Part shown: piece by piece, positions 1 to 5,477 of the stretch
How positions within the stretch are numbered: the first letter of the stretch is position 1
Layout of the letters: the number at the start of each line of letters is the position of its first letter
Made by a program: the position numbers and the translations under genes
DNA from: Lysobacterales bacterium CG_4_10_14_3_um_filter_64_11
GTDB lineage: Bacteria > Pseudomonadota > Gammaproteobacteria > Xanthomonadales > Xanthomonadaceae
DNA: 5,477 nt
Assembly (NCBI GenBank): GCA_002782905.1
Contig: PFJA01000036.1
Location: 1-5,477 of the forward strand
Direction: 5' to 3'
The notes under the pieces: generated by a model
What the model saw: the letters and a program-made list of their open reading frames with translations, nothing else
Told to the model about the DNA's origin: nothing
The model's database searches: none

Positions 1-712
1 CCACCACATCCTTGTCGTAGTTCTCCTGCCCGGTGACCAGGTTATCGCCAAAACCATCGCGATTGAACGAGGCCACCGTGCCACCGACACGCAGATCATC
101 GCTGATCGGAACGGTGAACTTGCCGGAATAATCGAGCTGATTGAAGCGGCCAACCGAGGCGGATACCTCGGCCGCCGGCTCGTAGCCCAGCCGCTTGGTG
201 ACATATTTGACGGCGCCGCCGATGGTGTTGCGGCCATACAGCGTGCCCTGCGGGCCGCGCAACACCTCGATGCGTTCGACATCGTAGATGTCCACCACCG
301 CGCCATGCGGGCGGTTGAGGTAGACATCGTCGATGTACACACCCACGCCTTGTTCGAAGCCGGCCACCGGATCTTGCTGACCGACGCCGCGAATGAACGC
401 CGACAGCGTGGTGTTGGTACCTCGGGTCGGCTCCAGCGTCACGTTCGGCACCAACTGATTGAGGTCGGTGATATCAACCGCGCCGATCTTTTCCAGTTGT
501 GCGCCAGAGAACGAGGAAATCGACAACGGCACGTCAAGCAGCGCCTCTTCACGACGGCGTGCGGTGACCATCACCTGATCGAGCTTCTTGGCATTGCTCA
601 CATCGGCCGTTGCCGACGCTGTGGCCTCTTCATCGACGGTCTGTGCCCAGGTCGGCAACGCAACCGTCATCAACGCAAAACTGATGGCCGTAGCCAATGG
701 CTTGATCTGCAT
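1..712 (-). CDS. TonB-dependent outer-membrane receptor, N-terminal part (3' end beyond left edge)
   Basis: This is the start of an outer-membrane receptor that imports a ligand into the periplasm using energy from TonB-ExbB-ExbD. The reading frame stays open from the ATG at 712 to the left edge, giving 237 residues. Residues 1-23 form a Sec signal peptide: lysine at position 4, a hydrophobic core, and likely cleavage after TWA before QTVDEE. A TonB-box-like stretch LDQVMVTA lies at 44-51. The plug domain runs from about 57 to 173, with the family motifs AFIRGVG (105-111), YIDDVY (126-131), VERIEVLRGPQGTLYGRN (145-162) and IGGAVKYVTK (164-173). The first barrel strands follow. Whole receptors are usually 700-1000 residues, so most of the barrel is missing here. 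The start is supported by a strong purine-rich ribosome binding site. The gene is divergent from the GntP permease. Ligand unknown: the plug alone does not separate siderophore from carbohydrate or other nutrient receptors. Confidence 0.95.
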   Translation of the reverse strand, partial: MQIKPLATAISFALMTVALPTWAQTVDEEATASATADVSNAKKLDQVMVTARRREEALLDVPLSISSFSGAQLEKIGAVDITDLNQLVPNVTLEPTRGTNTTLSAFIRGVGQQDPVAGFEQGVGVYIDDVYLNRPHGAVVDIYDVERIEVLRGPQGTLYGRNTIGGAVKYVTKRLGYEPAAEVSASVGRFNQLDYSGKFTVPISDDLRVGGTVASFNRDGFGDNLVTGQENYDKDVV

Positions 713-716
713 GGTG

Positions 717-726
717 CCCCTCTCCC
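717..726 (-). promoter_or_regulatory. Ribosome binding site of the TonB-dependent receptor
   Basis: Read on the minus strand, GGGAGAGGGG lies just upstream of the ATG at 712. The GAGG core (722-719) is six bases from the start codon. It fixes the start at 712 and agrees with the signal peptide beginning there. Confidence 0.75.
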
Positions 727-777
727 GGTGATTGACTCGGCCACACTGCCGACGCCAGCAAGCCTAACCAGTCACCG

Positions 778-806
778 TTCAAGGCACACGTGTACGTTGG
801 TACAGT
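778..806 (+). promoter_or_regulatory. Weak candidate promoter for the GntP permease
   Basis: TTCAAG (778-783) and TACAGT (801-806) are 17 bases apart and match the sigma-70 consensus boxes at three and four of six positions. The inverted repeat at 791-804 would overlap the spacer and the -10 box, an arrangement that suits repression. The match is poor, so this is only a suggestion. No convincing promoter was seen on the opposite strand for the receptor. Confidence 0.2.
791..804. promoter_or_regulatory. Candidate operator: inverted repeat TGTAC-GTTG-GTACA
   Basis: Two perfect 5-base arms are separated by four bases, and the left arm overlaps a perfect 8-base palindrome ACACGTGT at 786-793. 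It lies roughly midway between the divergent receptor and permease starts, where a shared repressor or activator would bind. The size and symmetry suit a dimeric regulator such as a GntR, TetR or LacI type, but no regulator gene is in the window and short repeats of this size can arise by chance. Confidence 0.3.
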
Positions 807-862
807 GCCGATCAGTGCGCCATGCCGCGATACTCCGGTCTCACCGTCTGTGGATCGTGCCC

Positions 863-2176
863 ATGCTCAGCTTGATCGGGCTACTCGCCGCGTTGGCCCT
901 TCTGGTCACCCTCACCGTACGCGGCATGAATCTTTTCGTCGCCACTCCACTGTGCGCGTTGCTGGTGGCGCTGAGCAGCGACATCGCGCTGCTGCCGCCG
1001 CTGGCGGCGAGCGGCCAGAGCGATTTGGTCAGTGCCTACATGGACGGGTTCACCAGCTTCATCGGTAGCTGGTTCTTCATGTTCCTGCTCGGCTCGATCT
1101 TCGGCAAGCTGATGGAAGACAGCGGTGCCGCCGAGAGCATCGCGCGCTGGGTACTGGCCGGCATCGGCTACCAACGCGCGGCACTGGCGGTGGTGGTGGC
1201 GTGTGCCATCCTGACCTATGGCGGAGTCAGTTTGTTCGTCGTCGCATTCTCGGTCTACCCGACCGCGCTCAGCATGTTCCGCGCCGCTGACCTGCCACGG
1301 CGTTTCATCCCCGCCGCGCTGGCGTTCGGCTCGGTCACCTTCACCATGACCTCGGCCGGTTCACCGGAAATCCAGAACTGGATTCCGATCCCGTATCTGG
1401 GCACCTCGCCATGGGCGGCCTGGCAAGCCAGCTTGATCGTCGCCGCAGCGATGGCGCTGCTCGGCTACGCGTGGCTGGCCGCGATGCTGCGCCGCGCCAA
1501 ACGGCGCGGCGAACGATTCATCGCCCGCGCCGATGACGCAACCGCGCAACGCGACGATCTGCCGGCGCCGTGGCGTGCATTGATCGGGCCGATCCTGGTA
1601 CTCGCAGTCAGCTTCGCGTTGCATGAGCGCCTGCACACGTCAGCCTTGATTCTGGCCTTGCTGGCCGGCGCACTCGGGGTGGTGGTCGGCTGCTGGCGTC
1701 ACCGGCAGGCACCGGCAAAAGCCATCGCCGAAGGCAGCACCGGCGCCCTGATCGCAATCGGCAACACCGCTGCGGTAGTCGGCTTTGGCGCGGTCGCCAA
1801 GGCCGCCCCGGCGTTCATGGTGGCGGTCAATGCCCTCACCCACCTGCCCGGCTCAGGTGTGGCCACCGCAGCACTCGCAGTCAGTGTAATCGCCGCCATG
1901 ACTGGCTCGGCATCCGGCGGTCAGGCCATCGCCCTGCCGTTGCTGGCACCGGCATTTCTGGCGCAGGGTGTGAACCCCGACCAGTTGCATCGGGCGGTGG
2001 CGATCTCGTCGGGCGTACTCGACTCATTGCCGCACAACGGCTACGTGGTCACCACCATCCGCGCGATCTGCAACGAAACCCACCGCGATGCCTATGGCCC
2101 GGTCGGCGCGCTCACCGTGATCGTGCCGGCGCTCGGGTTGTTGCTGTGCCTTGGCTTGTTTGTGTTGGGGCTGTAG
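863..2176 (+). CDS. GntP-family inner-membrane permease
   Basis: This is an inner-membrane secondary transporter of 437 residues, close to the usual 430-460 for GntP proteins, which move gluconate, 3-hydroxybutyrate or related hydroxy acids, probably with protons. It is strongly hydrophobic, with many membrane segments and a charged loop at about 209-236. Recognisable blocks are LTYGGVSLFVVAFSVYP (118-133), AGSPEIQN (165-172), TGSASGGQAIALPL (347-360) and SGVLDSLPHNG (383-393). From memory these match the subgroup found beside 3-hydroxybutyrate dehydrogenase genes better than true gluconate permeases; the substrate is an inference. The frame is open back to 305, but that part is antisense to the receptor gene and is arginine/histidine-rich, so ATG 863 is the likely start. 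GTG 857 is possible, and the ribosome binding site is weak (GGA at 852-854). It ends with in-frame tandem stops TAG TAA. No dehydrogenase or kinase gene adjoins it on the right. Confidence 0.9.
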   Translation: MLSLIGLLAALALLVTLTVRGMNLFVATPLCALLVALSSDIALLPPLAASGQSDLVSAYMDGFTSFIGSWFFMFLLGSIFGKLMEDSGAAESIARWVLAGIGYQRAALAVVVACAILTYGGVSLFVVAFSVYPTALSMFRAADLPRRFIPAALAFGSVTFTMTSAGSPEIQNWIPIPYLGTSPWAAWQASLIVAAAMALLGYAWLAAMLRRAKRRGERFIARADDATAQRDDLPAPWRALIGPILVLAVSFALHERLHTSALILALLAGALGVVVGCWRHRQAPAKAIAEGSTGALIAIGNTAAVVGFGAVAKAAPAFMVAVNALTHLPGSGVATAALAVSVIAAMTGSASGGQAIALPLLAPAFLAQGVNPDQLHRAVAISSGVLDSLPHNGYVVTTIRAICNETHRDAYGPVGALTVIVPALGLLLCLGLFVLGL

Positions 2177-2218
2177 TAATCTTTGCACGGCATGAATCCA
2201 CATCGCTCAGAGTTCACC

Positions 2219-2247
2219 TGTAAATGAACCCTTGATCGCGCTACGAT
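2219..2247 (+). promoter_or_regulatory. Weak candidate promoter for the HD-GYP gene
   Basis: TGTAAA (2219-2224) and TACGAT (2242-2247) are 17 bases apart, matching the consensus boxes at three and four of six positions. It would give a leader of about 40 bases. The position is sensible because the spacer between the two genes is long enough for a separate promoter, but the -35 match is poor. Confidence 0.22.
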
Positions 2248-2285
2248 GCACTCGCACGCAACGCGATAACCGGCGGCGGTTTCAC

Positions 2286-2289
2286 GGAG
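2286..2289 (+). promoter_or_regulatory. Ribosome binding site of the HD-GYP gene
   Basis: GGAG sits six bases before the ATG at 2296, an ideal spacing, and supports that start over later in-frame ATG codons. Confidence 0.65.
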
Positions 2290-2295
2290 CCCGGC

Positions 2296-3576
2296 ATGCC
2301 AGCGACGGTTCAAGGCAGCAATCCATTTTTAACGACGCTGACGCGTGCAAGCTCAACGTTGGCCGTAACCGTGGCTGACGACATATGCGATTCCCACGGC
2401 ATCAAACTGATTTCCGCAGGTCAGATACTCACGGCCAACATGCTGGCCCGACTCGCACAGCGTGAGTCGAGCCGGCCACTGGAAAGCAGTGTTTGCGTCA
2501 ATGGTGGCGTCACGCCCGACGACATGGCGTGTGCCGCAACCCGTGTGTGTCAGGGTTCCATCTTTATCGCGACCATCGTCGGGACAGGCTTCACATCGAT
2601 CAAGCGTGCGTATCACACGATTTCGCTGCCACCTTTTTTCCATTTGATGCTGTCGATCCAACAGGCGACCTACCCCGGCCAGTTCGCGCATGGCATCCTG
2701 TGCAGCCTCGTTGCCAGCCTGCTGGCGCGCATGCAGGGTGGGCCCAACGACAATGCGCACCTTGCAATGCTGGCCGCCCTGGCTCACGACCTGGGCGAAA
2801 TGTATGGCAACCCGGATCACAAAACGCTTATTGCCGGAGCGAGTCGCGATCGCTGGCAAACCGTTGTGGCACACCCGACGATCGGTAAAAGGCTGATCGA
2901 ACGATTCACCGATTGCCCGGCGTCAATCGCGCAGGCCGTGGGCGAGCACCATGAGCGGCTCGACGGCTCCGGCTATCCGCGAGGAATTTCCGGCGAGGCG
3001 ATTTCGCCACTGGGCCGGGTGCTCGGGCTGGCGGACACGATTTGTGGTGTCATCAAGGCGCCTGGCAACCATGGTGCACGCGCAAAGCTGGCGGTATCGT
3101 TTGTTCCGGGCGAGTTCGACCCGTCGCTGGTACGTCGTTTCATCGAAACGCTTGCCGGAACGAGTGCCGCAGAAATCGCATTGCCGGCGTCCTTCGACGC
3201 TGGCGCAGCGCGTGAACGTGCCAAACAAATAGGCCAGGGTCTCGAAAACGCCAGCCATGCCATCGCAACGCTAGCCAGTGCGCCGGTTGACGACCCACAT
3301 CTGGCCAAGATCGTTGCGTTTGCACAACAGCGCATTGGCCGACTGAAGCTGTCGTGGGATGCGACCGGCATTGATGCCTACTGCGCCCTGGAATCAGCGG
3401 CCGACACGGCCATGAAGATCGACGAAGAATCGTATTTTGACGTTGATGTTGTCGCCCGCGAGCTTGTCTGGCGCATGCGAAGCCTGTCACGACGACTGGT
3501 GATCCTGCGTCACCAGTACCGGCTCGACGGATATGGGGCGTTGGAGCCGGCTGTCGCTGCACTCGAATTGGAGTGA
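2296..3576 (+). CDS. HD-GYP-type HD-domain phosphohydrolase with altered HDxGK motif
   Basis: This is a 426-residue soluble protein with no signal peptide or membrane segment. Residues 22-55 resemble the short N-terminal element seen in many HD-GYP proteins (GIKLISAGQILT at 35-46). The HD-GYP core spans about 125-250 and keeps every expected metal ligand: H132, H164-D165, H193, H218-H219 and D247, with the GYP signature in HHERLDGSGYPRG (218-230). Family members degrade cyclic-di-GMP to pGpG or GMP; some cleave cGAMP, and some are inactive receptors. Two oddities stand out. The lysine of HDxGK is glutamate (HDLGE, E168), and the usual DALTSxRxYR segment after the last aspartate is replaced by DTICGVIKAPGN (247-258). 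Residues 300-426 are a probably helical extension I do not recognise. There is no receiver, PAS or GAF domain, so the input signal is unknown. The gene appears to stand alone, convergent with pnp. The HD-GYP assignment is firm; activity is uncertain. Confidence 0.9.
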   Translation: MPATVQGSNPFLTTLTRASSTLAVTVADDICDSHGIKLISAGQILTANMLARLAQRESSRPLESSVCVNGGVTPDDMACAATRVCQGSIFIATIVGTGFTSIKRAYHTISLPPFFHLMLSIQQATYPGQFAHGILCSLVASLLARMQGGPNDNAHLAMLAALAHDLGEMYGNPDHKTLIAGASRDRWQTVVAHPTIGKRLIERFTDCPASIAQAVGEHHERLDGSGYPRGISGEAISPLGRVLGLADTICGVIKAPGNHGARAKLAVSFVPGEFDPSLVRRFIETLAGTSAAEIALPASFDAGAARERAKQIGQGLENASHAIATLASAPVDDPHLAKIVAFAQQRIGRLKLSWDATGIDAYCALESAADTAMKIDEESYFDVDVVARELVWRMRSLSRRLVILRHQYRLDGYGALEPAVAALELE

Positions 3577-3597
3577 TGCCACACGCCATCCGCAGAC

Positions 3598-3633
3598 GCA
3601 CAAAAAAGCGGGCCGAAGCCCGCTTTTTTGTGC
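3598..3633. terminator. Bidirectional rho-independent terminator between the HD-GYP gene and pnp
   Basis: Two perfect 16-base arms (3598-3613 and 3618-3633) flank a four-base loop. The inner stem is GCGGGC/GCCCGC, flanked by six A on the left and six T on the right, so either strand ends in a GC stem followed by a U tract. Reading the minus strand, the loop is C(UUCG)G, an exceptionally stable tetraloop common in terminators, which suggests its main client is pnp (stop 20 bases upstream). On the plus strand it begins 21 bases after the HD-GYP stop. Confidence 0.93.
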
Positions 3634-3653
3634 TGCGATGACTACGCGAAGGA

Positions 3654-5477
3654 TCAGGCGTCGCTGGTCTCGTTGACTGCTTTCATCGACAGGCGGATAC
3701 GGCCCTGCTTGTCGACTTCCAGCACCTTGACCTTGACCAGATCGCCTTCCTTGAGCTTGTCGGAGACCTTCTCGACCCGCTCGTCGGAGATCTGCGACAC
3801 GTGCACCAGGCCATCCTTGCCGGGGGCAATGGTGACAAACGCGCCAAAGTCCATGATCTTGGCGACCTTGCCTTCGTAGATGCGGCCCGGTTCGACGTCG
3901 GACGTGATCTGCTCGATCCGCGCCTTGGCCGCCTGCGCGGCAATGGCGTTGGCCGAGGCGATGATGATGGTGCCGTCGTCCTGGATGTCGATCTGGGTGC
4001 CGGTTTCCTTGGTGATCGCCTGGATCACCGAACCACCCTTGCCGATCACTTCGCGGATCTTGTCCGGGTGGATCTTCAGGGTGATCAGGCGCGGCGCAAA
4101 CTCGGACATTTCAGCGCGCGGCGCGGTTAGCGCCTTGGCCATTTCGCCGAGGATATGCAAACGACCCTGCGTGGCCTGGGCCAGCGCGATCTTCATGATT
4201 TCTTCGGTGATGCCGTCGATCTTGATGTCCATCTGCAACGCCGAGATGCCATCAGCCGAACCGGCCACCTTGAAATCCATGTCGCCAAGGTGATCTTCGT
4301 CGCCGAGGATGTCGGAGAGCACGGCAAAATCGCTGCCTTCCTTGATCAGGCCCATGGCGATACCGGCCACCGGTGCCTTCAGCGGCACGCCGGCATCCAT
4401 CAACGACAGGGAGGAACCGCACACCGAGGCCATCGACGAAGAGCCGTTGGACTCGGTGATCTCGGACACGCAACGCACCGTGTACGGAAACTCTTCGATG
4501 CTCGGCATCACCGCCAGCACACCGCGCTTGGCAAGACGGCCGTGGCCGATTTCGCGGCGCTTGGGACCCATCATCGGCCGAGTCTCGCCGGTGCAGTAGG
4601 GCGGAAAGTTGTAATGGAACATGAAGTGTTCCTTGTACTCGCCGGATACCGCGTCGATGACCTGTCCGTCGCGTGCCGTGCCCAGCGTGGTCACCACAAT
4701 CGCCTGCGTCTCACCGCGGGTAAACAGCGCCGAACCGTGGGCGCGCGGCAACACACTGGTGCCGATCGAAATCGGGCGCACGGTGGTCAGGTCACGGCCA
4801 TCGACACGCACCTTGGTGGTCAGCACCATGGCACGCATCGTCTCGTATTCCAGCTCGCCGAACTCCTTGCCGATCTGGCCCGGCGTCCAGCCGTTTGCCG
4901 CTGCCTGCTCTTTCAGCGCTTCCAGCACTTCCTTCTTCAGCGCGGAGATCGCATCCTTGCGCTCAGGCTTGATCTGAATGCGGAACGCATCGGCCAGACG
5001 GTTGCCGATCACCGCCTTGATGGCAGCGATCAGTTCGGTCTGCGGCGCCGGCGCCTGCCACGCAAACGCTTTGGCGCCGACTTCAGCCACCAGCTCATTG
5101 ATCGCCTTGATCACCGCCTGCATTTCACGATGGCCAAACATCACCGCGCCCAGCATCACCTCTTCGGACAGCAGATTGGCTTCCGATTCCACCATCAGCA
5201 CCGCGTTGGCGGTACCGGCGACGACCAGTTCCAGTTGCGACGTCTTCAGCTCGGTGGCGGTCGGGTTGAGCAGGTACTTGCCATCGGCATAACCGACCTT
5301 GGCCGCACCAATCGGGCCAGCAAACGGCGCACCGGACAGCGCCAGCGCCGCCGAGGCGCCAATCAGGGCCGGAATGTCGCCATCGATCTCGGGGTTCATC
5401 GACATCACGGTGGCGACCACTTGCGTCTCGTGGCGGAAGCCATCCGGGAACAGCGGACGAATCGGACGGTCGATCAG
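3654..5477 (-). CDS. pnp: Polynucleotide phosphorylase (N-terminus beyond right edge)
   Basis: PNPase is a trimeric 3'-to-5' exoribonuclease that uses phosphate to release nucleoside diphosphates, can add tails in reverse, and works in mRNA decay and small-RNA turnover, often with RNase E. The window holds 607 residues, beginning at LIDRPIRPLFP. By comparison with the E. coli enzyme from memory, about 93 residues are missing. Using window numbering, the rest of the first RNase PH domain comes first, then a helical linker (about 140-220), then the second RNase PH domain with FTRGETQA (252-259), KRREIGHGRLAKRG (306-319), ESNGSSSMASVCG (342-354) and SDILGDEDHLGDMDFKVAG (388-406). The catalytic aspartates matching E. 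coli D486 and D492 are D389 and D395. A KH domain with IGKGG (478-482) and an S1 domain (about 530-600) follow. The protein ends only eight residues after S1 (AVNETSDA), a shorter tail than E. coli's. The frame has no ATG within the first 20 window residues that could be a real start, and homology continues to the edge. The upstream neighbour, often rpsO, is not visible. Confidence 0.98.
   Translation of the reverse strand: MIDRPIRPLFPDGFRHETQVVATVMSMNPEIDGDIPALIGASAALALSGAPFAGPIGAAKVGYADGKYLLNPTATELKTSQLELVVAGTANAVLMVESEANLLSEEVMLGAVMFGHREMQAVIKAINELVAEVGAKAFAWQAPAPQTELIAAIKAVIGNRLADAFRIQIKPERKDAISALKKEVLEALKEQAAANGWTPGQIGKEFGELEYETMRAMVLTTKVRVDGRDLTTVRPISIGTSVLPRAHGSALFTRGETQAIVVTTLGTARDGQVIDAVSGEYKEHFMFHYNFPPYCTGETRPMMGPKRREIGHGRLAKRGVLAVMPSIEEFPYTVRCVSEITESNGSSSMASVCGSSLSLMDAGVPLKAPVAGIAMGLIKEGSDFAVLSDILGDEDHLGDMDFKVAGSADGISALQMDIKIDGITEEIMKIALAQATQGRLHILGEMAKALTAPRAEMSEFAPRLITLKIHPDKIREVIGKGGSVIQAITKETGTQIDIQDDGTIIIASANAIAAQAAKARIEQITSDVEPGRIYEGKVAKIMDFGAFVTIAPGKDGLVHVSQISDERVEKVSDKLKEGDLVKVKVLEVDKQGRIRLSMKAVNETSDA

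Larger units (their letters stand above)
2177..2295. other. Intergenic region between the permease and HD-GYP genes
   Basis: These 119 bases hold two small inverted repeats: GTTCA (2212-2216) with TGAAC (2225-2229) around an 8-base loop, and AACCG (2268-2272) with CGGTT (2277-2281) around a 4-base loop. Neither is followed by a T tract, so neither is a clear terminator for the permease gene. The second would put a short GC-rich hairpin four bases before the HD-GYP ribosome binding site, where it might affect translation. I see no encoded small protein or RNA gene. Confidence 0.4.

Noticed and set aside
305..862. A 186-codon in-frame extension upstream of the permease
   Set aside because: Positions 305-712 are antisense to the well-supported receptor gene; the translation is arginine/histidine-rich with no membrane character, and the family length fits a start at 863.
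2212..2229. Inverted repeat GTTCA/TGAAC as a terminator for the permease gene
   Set aside because: The stem is only five AT-containing pairs with an 8-base loop and no following T tract.
2353..2874. A 173-codon minus-strand frame opposite the HD-GYP gene
   Set aside because: The plus-strand protein has clear HD-GYP motifs through this stretch; the opposite frame is cysteine/arginine/glutamine-rich, as expected for a shadow, and shows no recognisable domain.
3140..3601. A 153-codon minus-strand frame opposite the 3' end of the HD-GYP gene
   Set aside because: It begins inside the terminator approach and has an arginine/proline/histidine-rich composition without motifs; it is a high-GC shadow frame.
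3880..4293. Plus-strand frames opposite pnp (for example 137 codons here)
   Set aside because: They mirror the conserved KH and RNase PH coding sequence of pnp and have no independent support such as a ribosome binding site or known domain.
5418..5420. GTG at 5420 as the start of PNPase
   Set aside because: Codons upstream to the window edge encode LIDRPIRPLFPDGFRHETQ, a conserved PNPase segment, so the gene continues past the edge.

Overview
The window looks like chromosomal DNA from a high-GC gammaproteobacterium, most likely the Xanthomonadales (Xanthomonas / Rhodanobacter / Dyella-type relatives). The main reason is the polynucleotide phosphorylase at the right end. Its KH and S1 regions closely resemble the Xanthomonadaceae enzyme as I remember it. 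A TonB-dependent receptor beside an inner-membrane permease also fits that group. This placement comes from memory of family sequences, not from a search.

Layout, left to right. (1) Positions 1-712, minus strand: the N-terminal 237 residues of a TonB-dependent outer-membrane receptor, cut by the left edge. (2) Positions 713-862: a divergent intergenic region of 150 bp, with a strong ribosome binding site for the receptor and a small inverted repeat that could be an operator. (3) Positions 863-2176, plus strand: a GntP-family permease of 437 residues, of the type whose characterised or inferred substrates include 3-hydroxybutyrate and related acids. (4) Positions 2177-2295: an intergenic region with weak promoter-like elements and small hairpins. 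(5) Positions 2296-3576, plus strand: a 426-residue HD-GYP-type phosphohydrolase, probably a single-gene unit, with an altered residue in its HDxGK motif and an unrecognised C-terminal region. (6) Positions 3598-3633: a long perfect hairpin flanked by A and T tracts, serving as a bidirectional terminator between convergent genes. (7) Positions 3654-5477, minus strand: polynucleotide phosphorylase (pnp), complete at its C-terminus and missing about 93 N-terminal residues beyond the right edge.

How the genes work together. The receptor and the permease are divergent and share a control region. They plausibly form an uptake pair: active import across the outer membrane, then proton-coupled import across the inner membrane of the same compound or a breakdown product. 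The HD-GYP protein is a separate signalling gene, probably connected with cyclic-di-GMP or a related nucleotide. The pnp gene belongs to the core RNA-turnover set and serves mainly as an anchor for the organism. I see no mobile element, CRISPR array, tRNA, rRNA or phage gene. The only candidates for novelty are the details of the HD-GYP protein and the TonB receptor/GntP pairing; I found no clear new system.
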